Source of the DNA: Pseudomonas sp. R84
Lineage (GTDB): Bacteria > Pseudomonadota > Gammaproteobacteria > Pseudomonadales > Pseudomonadaceae
Reading direction: 5' to 3'
Assembly (NCBI RefSeq): GCF_009834515.1
Contig: NZ_CP019426.1
Span: forward strand, 1,539,501-1,603,500
Length of the DNA stretch: 64,000 bases
A model generated the notes under the pieces. It made no database searches. It was not told where the DNA came from and was given only the letters and a program-made list of their open reading frames with translations. Position numbers and translations under genes: made by a program. Positions within the stretch are counted from its first letter, which is position 1; every line of letters starts with the position of its first letter. Positions 35,117 to 44,067 of the stretch are shown in pieces.

Positions 35117-36265
35117 ATGACCAGCACCTTTTTCATTCCAGCGGTAAACATCATGGGCAACGGTTGCCTCGACGAAGCCATGGTCGCGATCCGCAACTAC
35201 GGTTTTCGCAAAGCGCTGATCGTCACCGACGCGGGACTGGCCAAGGCGGGCGTGGCGACGATGGTCGCCGAGAAGCTGGCGATGCAGGACATCGATTCGG
35301 TGATTTTCGATGGCGCCAAACCGAACCCGAGCATCGCCAACGTTGAGTCGGGCCTGGGGCTGCTCAAGGAAAGTCGCTGCGATTTCGTCGTGTCGCTGGG
35401 TGGCGGTTCGCCGCACGACTGCGCCAAGGGTATTGCCTTGTGTGCGACCAACGGTGGGGAGATTCGCGATTACGAAGGCGTCGATCAATCGAGCAAGCCG
35501 CAACTGCCGCTGATCGCGATCAACACCACCGCCGGTACCGCCAGCGAGATGACCCGTTTTTGCATCATCACCGACGAATCGCGCCACGTGAAAATGGCCA
35601 TCGTCGACCGCAACGTCACGCCGTTATTGTCGGTCAACGATCCGGAACTGATGGTCGCCATGCCCAAAGGCCTGACCGCCGCCACCGGCATGGACGCGCT
35701 GACCCACGCCATCGAAGCCTATGTCTCGACCGCTGCCAACCCGATCACCGATGCCTGCGCGTTGAAAGCCATGACCCTGATCAGCAACAACCTGCGCCTG
35801 GCCGTACGCGACGGCAGCGACCTCGCCGCGCGGGAAAACATGGCGTACGCGCAGTTCCTCGCCGGCATGGCGTTCAACAACGCCTCGCTCGGTTACGTGC
35901 ATGCGATGGCGCATCAGTTGGGCGGGTTCTACGACTTGCCCCACGGCGTGTGCAACGCCGTGCTGTTGCCCCATGTGCAGACGTTCAACGCGTTGGTTTG
36001 CGCCGATCGGCTGACCGATGTGGCTCACGCCATGGGCGCTGATATCCGCGGTTTCAGCCCGGAGGAGGGCGCGCAAGCGGCGATCACTGCGATCCGTTGC
36101 CTGGCCAAAGATGTCGAGATCCCCGGTGGCCTGCGCGAACTCGGTGCCAAGCTCAGCGACATTCCGGTACTTGCCACCAACGCACTGAAAGACGCCTGCG
36201 GCCTGACCAATCCTCGAGCGGCGGATCAACGCCAGATCGAGGAGATCTTTCGCAACGCGTTCTGA
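35117..36265 (+). CDS. Iron-containing (group III) alcohol dehydrogenase
   Basis: 382 residues from the ATG behind GTCAGGAGACGCGCGC. NAD-binding [13 protein letters not shown] near residue 97 and the two iron-ligand regions [16 protein letters not shown] and [25 protein letters not shown] are intact. Similar to YiaY/ErcA-type enzymes of alcohol oxidation. It is followed by a LysR gene 68 bases later on the same strand. Confidence 0.9.
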   Translation: MTSTFFIPAVNIMGNGCLDEAMVAIRNYGFRKALIVTDAGLAKAGVATMVAEKLAMQDIDSVIFDGAKPNPSIANVESGLGLLKESRCDFVVSLGGGSPHDCAKGIALCATNGGEIRDYEGVDQSSKPQLPLIAINTTAGTASEMTRFCIITDESRHVKMAIVDRNVTPLLSVNDPELMVAMPKGLTAATGMDALTHAIEAYVSTAANPITDACALKAMTLISNNLRLAVRDGSDLAARENMAYAQFLAGMAFNNASLGYVHAMAHQLGGFYDLPHGVCNAVLLPHVQTFNALVCADRLTDVAHAMGADIRGFSPEEGAQAAITAIRCLAKDVEIPGGLRELGAKLSDIPVLATNALKDACGLTNPRAADQRQIEEIFRNAF

Positions 36266-36333
36266 AACGGGTACAGCGGCGGCTAGTGGCGTTATGCTCA
36301 GCGCTCTTCCGCGCCGCCACTGCCGAGTCTCGC

Positions 36334-37245
36334 ATGTTGCAAAAAAGCCTGATCCGCCGCCTCGACCTGATCACCCTGCAACTGTTTGTCGCCGTCCACG
36401 AGGAGGGCACGCTGACCCGTGCCGCCTCGCGCGAAGCCATCGCGGTGTCGGCGGCCAGCAAGCGCCTGATGGAGCTGGAAGAGGCGCTCGGGATCAGCCT
36501 GTTTGTGCGTCAGGCCAAGGGCATGACGCTGACGCCGGCTGGTGAAACGCTGCTGCACCATGCGCGGCAGATGCTGTTCAACGTCGAGAAAATGGGCCTG
36601 GAACTCGGCGAACACAGCCACGGTGTACGCGGCTATGTGCGCATGCTGGCGAACCTGTCGGCGATCATTCAGTTTCTTCCCGAAGACCTTCGCGACTTCT
36701 CCGCGCAGCACCCGCAGGTCAAGACTGACCTCGAAGAGCGACCCAGTGCCGGGGTGATTCAAGGTGTGCTCGATGGTGTGGCGGATCTGGGTATCTGCTC
36801 CAACGACAGCGACATCAAAGGCCTGCACAGCGTGTTGTACCGCGAGGACAAACTGGTAGTGGTGATGCTGCCGGAGCACCCGTTGGCCACCCGTGAGTCG
36901 GTGGCGTTCGATGAAACCCTGGACTCTGATTACGTCGGTTTGCACGCGGCCAGTTCAATCAATATGCGCACCCATGCGGCGGCGCGCCAGGCTGGCAAAG
37001 TCCTGCGTATTCGCATTCATGTGCCGGGGTTCGATGCGGTGTGCCGGATGGTCCAGGCCAACATGGGCATTGGCATTTTGCCGCAACGTGCTTATGAGCT
37101 GTTTGGTCAGGCGCTGGGGTTGCACGCGGTGCCGTTGACGGATGACTGGTCGGATCGCGCGTTGATTGTGGTGGTGCGCGATGAGGCGGGATTGTCGCCG
37201 GTGAGCCGGATGCTGTTTGAGCATTTGCGTGGGCTGGGCTCCTGA
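36334..37245 (+). CDS. LysR-family transcriptional regulator
   Basis: 303 residues. N-terminal helix-turn-helix at residues 9-66 (RRLDLITLQLFVAVHEEGTL ... AISAASKRLMELEEALG-type pattern) and a LysR substrate domain (YVRMLANLSAIIQFLPEDL onward). The start is the ATG after GAGTCTCGC; longer readings run into the alcohol dehydrogenase. Possible regulator of the dehydrogenase or of the convergent MFS gene. Confidence 0.88.
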   Translation: MLQKSLIRRLDLITLQLFVAVHEEGTLTRAASREAIAVSAASKRLMELEEALGISLFVRQAKGMTLTPAGETLLHHARQMLFNVEKMGLELGEHSHGVRGYVRMLANLSAIIQFLPEDLRDFSAQHPQVKTDLEERPSAGVIQGVLDGVADLGICSNDSDIKGLHSVLYREDKLVVVMLPEHPLATRESVAFDETLDSDYVGLHAASSINMRTHAAARQAGKVLRIRIHVPGFDAVCRMVQANMGIGILPQRAYELFGQALGLHAVPLTDDWSDRALIVVVRDEAGLSPVSRMLFEHLRGLGS

Positions 37246-37291
37246 GATTCTCCGCGGTCTGATTGAGGATATTTTGCGCAATGCTTTCTAG
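37244..37291 (+). pseudogene. Vestige of an iron-alcohol-dehydrogenase C-terminus
   Basis: Right after the LysR stop, a reading frame ends in LIEDILRNAF followed by TAG. The intact dehydrogenase at 35117 ends [10 protein letters not shown]. The DNA differs mostly at third codon positions, the pattern of diverged coding sequence. It suggests a second dehydrogenase gene once lay here and was removed. Only about ten residues support it. Confidence 0.4.
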
Positions 37292-38454
37292 CGCTTGTCA
37301 CTCATCGGCGCGAACCGCACGCAGAGCATCGCGCCGACAGCGAGCAACGTACACAGCAGCGACAAGCGCCAGGCTTGTGGACTAGCGATCAGACTGGCCA
37401 TCGCGCCAATGATCGCCGCCATCAATTGATGAATGAACCCGCTCAGTGCCATCGCATAAGCTCCGGCAATCGGCGCGCCATCGTTGGCACGGGACAGGCT
37501 GATCGGGTAGTTCAACGATTGGCCGAACACGGCCACGCAATACGGCAGCCAAAACAGTAATGCGATGGAGCTGGCCGTCAGACTGCCCAGCAACATCACG
37601 CTGCTACCCGCCAATACCAAACTTGCGCCGACAGTCATCAACCATGCCTGACCGGTGCGCAGCACGAAGTGATTGACCGCCAGCGCGCCGAGAAAATATG
37701 AAGTGCTGATTGGCCAGCCGAGCAGTCCGTAATCCACCGACGACCAAGCGAATGTTCCCTGCAAAATCAGTGGCGCCGCAGTGTTGAATGCGATGATCAC
37801 GCCGTAGCCCAAGCCACCGGCCAGAGCCGGCAGCAGAAACGCCCGGTGCGACAGAATTTGCCGATATGCCGACCATGATGAGGCGCTGCCCGGTTCCTCA
37901 GCCCTCGCAGGGAAAGTGACGCGCGACACCATCAGCGCCATCAACAGGCACGTCACGCCGAGCAGGTAGAAGATCGCCTGCCAGCCCAGCGTCGCCTCGA
38001 TCAGCGAGCCCACATATTGGCCGATGCCCAGCGCCACCACGAATGAAATGGAAATCCACGACAACGCTTTGGCCAGCAGATTGCCGTGAAAGCTGTCACG
38101 GATCAGCACCCGCGCCATCACCGAAATTCCGCTGGCACCGATACCTTGCATCAGTCGCAGCAGCAAAAACGATTCAAGCGTCGAACCCGGCGGCAACGCC
38201 AGATTGGCCAACCCGTAAATGACCAACGCCGCCAGTAACACCGGTTTGCGTCCGATGCGCTGGGCCAGACTGCCCCAGAACAACATCGGCAACGCCATGC
38301 CGATCAGGTACAGCGACAACCCCCACGACACCTGTGCGGGTTCCGCACCCAGGTATAGGGCGATCTCCGGCAACGCCGGCAAATAAATACTCATGCCCAA
38401 TTGGGCGAGAAAAACCGTGCTGCAGGTGATCAGGAGGGTGACGCTGGCGTTCAT
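37288..38454 (-). CDS. MFS exporter, Bcr/CflA-like
   Basis: 388 residues, twelve hydrophobic helices. TCSTVFLAQLGMSIYLPALPEIA at helix 1 is typical of the Bcr/CflA drug-resistance group, and motif A WGSLAQRIGRKPVLL follows. The gene starts 15 bases after the stop of the PLP enzyme gene, so the two form an operon in which this protein could export the enzyme's product. Confidence 0.88.
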   Translation of the reverse strand: MNASVTLLITCSTVFLAQLGMSIYLPALPEIALYLGAEPAQVSWGLSLYLIGMALPMLFWGSLAQRIGRKPVLLAALVIYGLANLALPPGSTLESFLLLRLMQGIGASGISVMARVLIRDSFHGNLLAKALSWISISFVVALGIGQYVGSLIEATLGWQAIFYLLGVTCLLMALMVSRVTFPARAEEPGSASSWSAYRQILSHRAFLLPALAGGLGYGVIIAFNTAAPLILQGTFAWSSVDYGLLGWPISTSYFLGALAVNHFVLRTGQAWLMTVGASLVLAGSSVMLLGSLTASSIALLFWLPYCVAVFGQSLNYPISLSRANDGAPIAGAYAMALSGFIHQLMAAIIGAMASLIASPQAWRLSLLCTLLAVGAMLCVRFAPMSDKR

Positions 38455-38469
38455 GACTCGTCCCTGTTT

Positions 38470-39735
38470 TCAGTCGTCGAGATCGCAATGGTGGGTGCGC
38501 AACAGCCCGGTGACCCTTTCACAGAAGCTTCGAACAAGCGCCGGCTGCATGTCCGCGCGCAGCGTAATACGTATGGCTGCCTTGCCTTGAGCGACCACCG
38601 GGAAAAATACCGCGCTGGTGAAAAATCCCTGTTCGGCCAATTCACAGGCAATACGATTGGCCACAGCAGCCTGACCGCACTTGATCAACCGAATGGCCAT
38701 GTTGCTGTGGCACTGATCGGTGCTGATCAGGCTGTCGAAGAGGCAGATGTTAGCCTCAAGATCGCTTTGCAGCGTGACAAACTCGGCGCTGCGATGCAGG
38801 CGGATCGACGCTCTGCCGGCACCGATCGCCGCGCAGTTGAGACTCTGCGACCAGTTGCTTGGCCCGCCGTAGCGTTGCACAAGCGTCTTCTGTCTCCCGT
38901 TGCCCAGCATCACCAACCCGCCGCTGGCGCCAAACGACTTGGCCAGTGACGCGACGATCAGGCAGTCCTCCTCCAGCGCCGCCACCCGTGGCCGAACGAG
39001 GCCGGCGCCCTGCTGACCGACAGCGGACAACGCGTGGGAATCATCCAGATAAAGAAACAACCCGTAGCGATCCTTCAAGTACAGCAGACCTTCCATGTTG
39101 GCAACGCCGCCCATGCTGTACGCGCCGTCAGCGACATACGCCACGCGGCCGTGTCGCTGGCAGACGCGTTCGAGGAAATCCATGTCGTTGTGCGGCGCAG
39201 TCACCACGAGGGTTTCATCGGCACATGCGGCCTTCAAATGATTCATCGAATAATGCGCGTGACGATCAAACACCATTACCGGTGGCCGGCCTTCGGTAAA
39301 GATGCCGCTGGCCAGCAATGGCAGGATTCCAGCGCTGGCGGCGCTGCAAGACAAGGTGCTCAGGCAGACGGCGTCGAACAGTTGCGACAATTCGCTCTCG
39401 TATTGCTCGAGAATCGCCAGTTTGCAACGGTTTTTCGAGTTGGCGACGCGCAGGCTGCCGGTTTCGCGCAACGCGGTGATGGCGCCTTCGAGCAAGGCAG
39501 GGTGGTGGTCGAGGCCAAGGTATGAGGTCGTACAGAAATGATGGAATTCACGTCCATATTGATCAAGCAGGTGGTTGGGGCTCTTCACTTCGACATTGAG
39601 GCCGGCGACTTTGCCCTGTTCGGCGATGTCCCAATCGTGGTCGGCCAAGGCGATGATTTTGCGCAAGTTGGAATACAGATTGGGCGTGTGCAACGGAAGA
39701 TTCACAGGCGACATTCCTTGAGCGAAGCGATCCAT
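38470..39735 (-). CDS. Alpha-oxoamine synthase-like PLP enzyme
   Basis: Fold-type I PLP enzyme, 421 residues from the ATG at 39735 (39714 is possible; neither has a good ribosome site). PLP lysine in VASLAKSFGASGGLVMLG, the hallmark of the AONS/KBL/CqsA family; YLDDSHALSAVGQQGAG carries the cofactor-binding Asp and His, and CTTSYLGLDHHPAL the N-terminal family motif. Family enzymes condense an amino acid with an acyl-CoA or acyl-ACP. It is not placed with biotin or haem genes, and the MFS exporter follows directly. Confidence 0.82.
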   Translation of the reverse strand: MDRFAQGMSPVNLPLHTPNLYSNLRKIIALADHDWDIAEQGKVAGLNVEVKSPNHLLDQYGREFHHFCTTSYLGLDHHPALLEGAITALRETGSLRVANSKNRCKLAILEQYESELSQLFDAVCLSTLSCSAASAGILPLLASGIFTEGRPPVMVFDRHAHYSMNHLKAACADETLVVTAPHNDMDFLERVCQRHGRVAYVADGAYSMGGVANMEGLLYLKDRYGLFLYLDDSHALSAVGQQGAGLVRPRVAALEEDCLIVASLAKSFGASGGLVMLGNGRQKTLVQRYGGPSNWSQSLNCAAIGAGRASIRLHRSAEFVTLQSDLEANICLFDSLISTDQCHSNMAIRLIKCGQAAVANRIACELAEQGFFTSAVFFPVVAQGKAAIRITLRADMQPALVRSFCERVTGLLRTHHCDLDD

Positions 39736-39980
39736 GGGGTGTTGCAATTTGTGTGTGTTGCCAGACTTTACAGAGCGAAAAGTTCGGCAAAAATCGGCTG
39801 TTTCCGTGAATCGCGAGAGGCGACGGAGTTTTGTTTGTAGGGCGAAGCGACGAAAGTCTGTCGAGTAATCACCTTTCTCACTTGGGCGAAAGTCGGGCAA
39901 TCCTGCCGTCACTGGACCAACCCCGATCGGCGAGCCCAACAGGCGGAAGGCTGACCTGAGCTCAACGAAATCTCACCCAA

Positions 39981-40001
39981 GCGTTCGCATTTCGCGAACG
40001 C
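39981..40001. promoter_or_regulatory. GCGTTCGC-N5-GCGAACGC operator
   Basis: Perfect 8-base arms around ATTTC, 83 bases upstream of the CoA-transferase start. The TTCG/CGAA half-sites resemble IclR-type operators such as those of Pca/Pob regulators. No IclR gene lies in the window nearby. Confidence 0.55.
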
Positions 40002-40063
40002 TCATTGCCGAGAGAAGATTGGATTTTGCGCTTGGCGTTCCTCTAGCCTTGGCCACCTACTCC

Positions 40064-40071
40064 AAGAACAA
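40064..40071 (+). promoter_or_regulatory. Candidate Hfq/Crc motif overlapping the CoA-transferase ribosome site
   Basis: AAGAACAA fits AANAANAA and runs directly into the Shine-Dalgarno AAGAGG (40070-40075), 14 bases before the ATG. This is the arrangement expected for Hfq/Crc-mediated catabolite repression. Confidence 0.5.
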
Positions 40072-40084
40072 GAGGTACCCCGCG

Positions 40085-41278
40085 ATGACTGCCCCTTTGA
40101 GTGCGATCAAAGTGATCGAGATCGGCACCCTGATCGCCGCGCCGTTTGCAGCGCGCATGCTCGCCGAGTTTGGCGCCGAGGTGATCAAGATCGAAGCCAT
40201 GGGTCAGGGCGACCCGCTGCGCAAATGGCGCAAGCTGCACGAAGGCACGTCGCTGTGGTGGTACCTGCAATCACGCAACAAGAAATCCCTGGCACTCAAT
40301 CTGAAATCTGCCGAAGGCATTGAACTGGTCAAGCAACTGGCCAGCGATGCCGACGTCATCATCGAAAACCTGCGCCCCGGCGCATTGGAAAAACTCGGCC
40401 TCGGTTGGGACGTACTCCACGCGCTGAACCCCAATCTTACCCTCGTGCGCATTTCCGGCTACGGCCAGACCGGCCCGTACCGCGATCGTCCGGGTTTCGG
40501 CGCGATCGGCGAGGCCATGGGCGGCATTCGCTACACCACCGGCACCCCCGGTTCACCGCCGGCGCGGGTCGGCGTCAGCCTCGGCGATTCGCTGGCTTCG
40601 CTGCACGCGGTGATCGGCGCGCTGATGTCGCTGCTGCGGGTCAAGACCGGGCAGGGCGGCGGGCAAGTGGTCGATGTGTCGCTGGCCGAAAGTGTGTTCA
40701 ACGTCATGGAAAGCCTGGTGCCGGAATACGACATGCTTGGCCATGTCCGTGAGCGCAGTGGCGGCGCCTTGCCGGGCATCGCACCGTCGAACACTTACCT
40801 CACGGCGGATGGCGCTTACGTGGTGATCGCCGGCAACAGCGACCCGATCTACAAACGTCTGATGCAAACCATTGGCCGTGATGACCTGGCTGAAGCAGCG
40901 GAATTCGCTCACAACGATGGTCGTGCCGCCAAGAGCGGTTTGCTCGACGCCGCGATCACCCACTGGACCAGCAGCCTGCCGATCGACGATGTCCTCGCGG
41001 CACTGGAAGCCGCTGAAGTGCCGGCCGGGCGAATTTATTCGGTAGCCGACATCGTTGCCGACCCGCACTATCTGGCACGGGACATGCTGCTCAATGCCGA
41101 GTTGCCCGGCGGTGCAACAGTGAAGATGCCCGGCATCGTCCCCAAACTCTCGGAAACCCCCGGCGGCGTGAACTGGTCGGGGCCGAAACTCGGCCAGCAC
41201 ACCGACGGTATTCTTGCCGGCCTCGGCCTGACTGAACTCGACATCGAACGCCTGAAAAGCCAAGGGGTGGTGCAATGA
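40085..41278 (+). CDS. CaiB/BaiF (family III) CoA-transferase
   Basis: 397 residues from the ATG behind AAGAGG. Family III pattern: IKVIEIGTLIAAPFAARMLAEFGAEVIKIE at the N-terminus, NLKSAEGIELVKQL, and the catalytic aspartate in GGQVVDVSLAESVFNVME (about residue 198 region). Transfers CoA between a donor such as succinyl-CoA and a carboxylic acid. The stop overlaps the HMG-CoA-lyase start (ATGA), so its product is probably cleaved by that enzyme. Confidence 0.88.
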   Translation: MTAPLSAIKVIEIGTLIAAPFAARMLAEFGAEVIKIEAMGQGDPLRKWRKLHEGTSLWWYLQSRNKKSLALNLKSAEGIELVKQLASDADVIIENLRPGALEKLGLGWDVLHALNPNLTLVRISGYGQTGPYRDRPGFGAIGEAMGGIRYTTGTPGSPPARVGVSLGDSLASLHAVIGALMSLLRVKTGQGGGQVVDVSLAESVFNVMESLVPEYDMLGHVRERSGGALPGIAPSNTYLTADGAYVVIAGNSDPIYKRLMQTIGRDDLAEAAEFAHNDGRAAKSGLLDAAITHWTSSLPIDDVLAALEAAEVPAGRIYSVADIVADPHYLARDMLLNAELPGGATVKMPGIVPKLSETPGGVNWSGPKLGQHTDGILAGLGLTELDIERLKSQGVVQ

Positions 41279-42201
41279 TCACGGACATTTCGCAAACCCT
41301 GATCGTCCAGGAAGTCTCGCCTCGCGATGGCTTGCAGATCGAGCCGACGTGGGTGGAAACCGCTGACAAGATCGCGTTGATCGATCAACTGTCGCTGGCC
41401 GGTTTCAGTCGCATCGAGGCCGGTTCGTTCGTGTCGCCGAAAGCCATTCCGGCGCTGCGTGATGGCGAACAGGTCTTCACCGGCATTCAACGACAGCCGG
41501 GGGTGATTTACGTCGCGCTGATTCCCAACCTCAAAGGTGCACAGCGCGCGTTGGCGGCGGGTGCCGATGAACTGAATCTGGTGATGTCCGCCAGCCAGAC
41601 TCACAACATGGCCAACATGCGCATGCGTTGTGAAGATTCGCTGGCGGCGTTTGCAGAGATTGTCGCGTTTGCCAGCGGTTCTGGCGTGCGCCTCAACGGC
41701 AGCATCGCGACGACGTTCGGTTGTCCGTTCGAAGGTCAGATCGATGAGGATCGCGTACTGCAAATCGTCGATGCTTACCAGGAACTCGGCATTGCGGGCA
41801 TCACCCTGGCCGACACCACTGGCATGGCCAATCCGCGCCAGGTGGATCGTTTGGTGCGGCGGGTGTTGCAGCGGGTTTCGCCGGCTGATCTGACCCTGCA
41901 TTTCCACAACACCCGTGGTCTGGGTTTGTGCAATGTGCTGGCGGCCTACGAGGCGGGGGCGCGGCGTTTCGATGCGGCGCTCGGTGGTCTCGGTGGCTGC
42001 CCGTTTGCGCCGGGTGCGTCGGGCAATATCTGCACTGAAGATCTGGTGAACCTGTGCGATGAGATCGGCATCCACACCGGCATCGATTTGCCGCTGCTGT
42101 TGAAACTCTCGCGCGGCTTGCCGGATCTGCTGGGCCACGAAGTGCCCGGCCAACTGGCCAAGGCCGGGCGCAACTGCGACCTGCACCCGATCCCCACCTG
42201 A
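41275..42201 (+). CDS. Hydroxymethylglutaryl-CoA lyase family enzyme
   Basis: 308 residues, DRE-TIM metallolyase. Catalytic arginine-aspartate in VQEVSPRDGLQIEP, metal histidines in LHFHNTRGLGL and the cysteine loop GGLGGCPFAPGASGNICTED. Cleaves HMG-CoA to acetyl-CoA and acetoacetate or a related beta-hydroxy-acyl-CoA. It is in a CoA-transferase/lyase/transporter operon, not with leucine-degradation (liu) genes, which suggests use of an external hydroxy-dicarboxylic acid. Confidence 0.9.
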   Translation: MITDISQTLIVQEVSPRDGLQIEPTWVETADKIALIDQLSLAGFSRIEAGSFVSPKAIPALRDGEQVFTGIQRQPGVIYVALIPNLKGAQRALAAGADELNLVMSASQTHNMANMRMRCEDSLAAFAEIVAFASGSGVRLNGSIATTFGCPFEGQIDEDRVLQIVDAYQELGIAGITLADTTGMANPRQVDRLVRRVLQRVSPADLTLHFHNTRGLGLCNVLAAYEAGARRFDAALGGLGGCPFAPGASGNICTEDLVNLCDEIGIHTGIDLPLLLKLSRGLPDLLGHEVPGQLAKAGRNCDLHPIPT

Positions 42202-42215
42202 CAACCCCAATCCAC

Positions 42216-42305
42216 TGTGGGAGCGAGCCAGCTCGCGAATGCGTCGCGTCAGTCGAAATCAACGGTGAATGACACACCGCCTTCGCGAGCAGGCTCGCTC
42301 CCACA
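42216..42305. repeat. REP inverted pair, class B, within operon
   Basis: Inverted arms with core GTGGGAGCGAGCCAGCTCGC and complement, lying between the lyase and transporter genes. Such an intra-operon REP may change downstream message stability. Confidence 0.9.
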
Positions 42306-42339
42306 GAAAAGCGCTCCACAGTGAGCGTCATAACCAGAC

Positions 42340-42350
42340 AACAAAAACAA
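42340..42350 (+). promoter_or_regulatory. Candidate Hfq/Crc A-rich motif upstream of MFS transporter
   Basis: AACAAAAACAA contains AANAANAA, 36 bases before the transporter ATG; it resembles the CA motifs of CrcZ-type decoys. Confidence 0.45.
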
Positions 42351-42385
42351 TCGGACGCCCACCGGCAGTCCGCCTGGAGAAAGCT

Positions 42386-43717
42386 ATGAGCCTCAATGTA
42401 ATGGAGGCGGGCGCGCGTCCGTCCGTCGATCACGATGCCGAAAAAGCCCTGGTCAGCAAAGTCGCCTGGCGTCTGATGCCGCTGATCATGGTCTGCTACC
42501 TGTTCGCCTTTTTCGACCGCATCAACATCAGCTTCGCCAAGTTCCAGCTACAGACCGATCTGAGCCTGAGCGACACCGCGTACGGCCTCGGCGCCGGGTT
42601 GTTCGTGGTCGGTTACGTGCTGTTCGAAGTGCCGAGCAACATGATGCTGTACAAGGTTGGCGCACGGCGCTGGATCGCGCGGATCATGATGTCGTGGGGC
42701 GTGGCGACGGCGGCGATGGTGTTCGTCAACAGCGAATGGCAGTTCTACGCGCTGCGCTTTGTGATCGGCGCGATGGAAGCCGGTTTTGCCCCGGGCGTGC
42801 TGTATTACCTGACGCTGTGGTTCCCGCAGCATTTCCGTGGCCGCATCACCTCAATGTTGTTTCTCGCGTCGGCGTTCGCCGGGCTGGTCGGCGCGCCGTT
42901 CTCCGGTCTGGTGCTGGAACACCTCGACGGTGTGCTGCAAATGCGCGGCTGGCACTGGTTGTTTTTGCTCGGCGGCGTGCCGTGCATCGGTCTCGGTTTT
43001 CTGGTGCTGATGCTGCTCAAGGATCGCATCGAGGATGCGCACTGGCTGAGCGCTGACGAGAAGAAACTGCTGTCCAGCCGCATCGCCCGGCATGAGCCGC
43101 ACAAGAGTGGTGGTTCGTTGCTCGCGGCGTTGAAGATTCCCGGTTTTCTGACCTTGGGTCTGATCTACTTTCTGATTCAGGTCGCGTCCTACGGTTTGAA
43201 TTTCTGGGCGCCGCAATTGATCCGCAGCGCCGGCACCGAGAGTCCGGTGATGATCGGTCTGCTGACGGCCATTCCGTACATTTGCGGGGCGATCAGCATG
43301 GTGGTGATCGGGCGTTTGTCGGATGCCACCGGTGAGCGGCGCAAGTTTGTCGCCGGGCTGGTGGTCGTCGGCGCCATCGGCTTTTTCAGTGCGGGAATTT
43401 TCGCCAGCCACACGACGTTCTTGATCGTAGCCCTCGGCTTGCTGGGTGCCGGGATCATTGCTTCGATTCCGAGCTTCTGGACGCTGCCACCGAAGTTGTT
43501 GGCCGGTGCTGGCGCTGGTGCGGCCGGCGGGATCGCGGTGATCAATACACTCGGGCAATTCGGCGGGATCGTCAGCCCGGTGATGGTCGGGCGGATCAAG
43601 GATCTGACGGGCAGCACCACGCCGGCGCTGTATGTCATTGGCGTGGCGGCATTGATCGCTGCGGCACTGTTGCTGTGGGGCTTGCCGCAGAAATTGCGCA
43701 CGCTCGACAAGTTCTGA
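42386..43717 (+). CDS. MFS transporter, anion:cation symporter family
   Basis: 443 residues, twelve helices. AWRLMPLIMVCYLFAFFDRINISFAKF is the signature first-helix region of the ACS family (4-hydroxybenzoate/phthalate/tartrate-type proton symporters). Start is the ATG behind GGAGAAAG. As third gene after the CoA-transferase and lyase it likely imports their organic-acid substrate. Confidence 0.88.
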   Translation: MSLNVMEAGARPSVDHDAEKALVSKVAWRLMPLIMVCYLFAFFDRINISFAKFQLQTDLSLSDTAYGLGAGLFVVGYVLFEVPSNMMLYKVGARRWIARIMMSWGVATAAMVFVNSEWQFYALRFVIGAMEAGFAPGVLYYLTLWFPQHFRGRITSMLFLASAFAGLVGAPFSGLVLEHLDGVLQMRGWHWLFLLGGVPCIGLGFLVLMLLKDRIEDAHWLSADEKKLLSSRIARHEPHKSGGSLLAALKIPGFLTLGLIYFLIQVASYGLNFWAPQLIRSAGTESPVMIGLLTAIPYICGAISMVVIGRLSDATGERRKFVAGLVVVGAIGFFSAGIFASHTTFLIVALGLLGAGIIASIPSFWTLPPKLLAGAGAGAAGGIAVINTLGQFGGIVSPVMVGRIKDLTGSTTPALYVIGVAALIAAALLLWGLPQKLRTLDKF

Positions 43718-43741
43718 GATCTGCGGTGTCTGCAATGACGC

Positions 43742-43825
43742 CTTCGCGAGCAAGCTCGCTCCCACATGTGATCGCATTTCTCCAGTTGGAATTCGGCACC
43801 TGTGGGAGCGAGCCTGCTCGCGAAG
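43742..43825. repeat. REP inverted pair, class B
   Basis: Arms CTTCGCGAGCAAGCTCGCTC and GAGCGAGCCTGCTCGCGAAG, in the opposite orientation to the other class B pairs, after the MFS transporter. Confidence 0.88.
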
Positions 43826-44067
43826 ACTGACTTCCAGACACTGATAAATCACGGATTGACTCCATCAGTTAACAGCCACCCCATTTTTCTCAAACACACG
43901 AATCAACACCACCCTGGCAATCGCCAACATCGCCCCAACGCCCGCAACGCCGTCAACGATTTCTCGCTACCAAGCGGGAAATGCACTTTGGTTTACTGAT
44001 GATTCGGTTGAAAGGGTCGATACAGCAGGGGATAGTGCGCGGCTGAAAAGTGCTCAAGGAGCGGGAA
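43826..44067. other. Intergenic, upstream of tandem secreted paralogues
   Basis: 242 bases after the REP pair. No gene or RNA structure I can support; presumably holds the promoter of the next operon. Confidence 0.5.

Larger units (their letters stand above)
39736..40084. other. Divergent promoter region, oxoamine synthase / CoA-transferase
   Basis: 349 bases without a supported gene. It includes a palindrome (39981-40001) and an A-rich motif (40064-40071), annotated separately. The long reading frame extending the PLP enzyme through this region has no family-like sequence. Confidence 0.6.
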
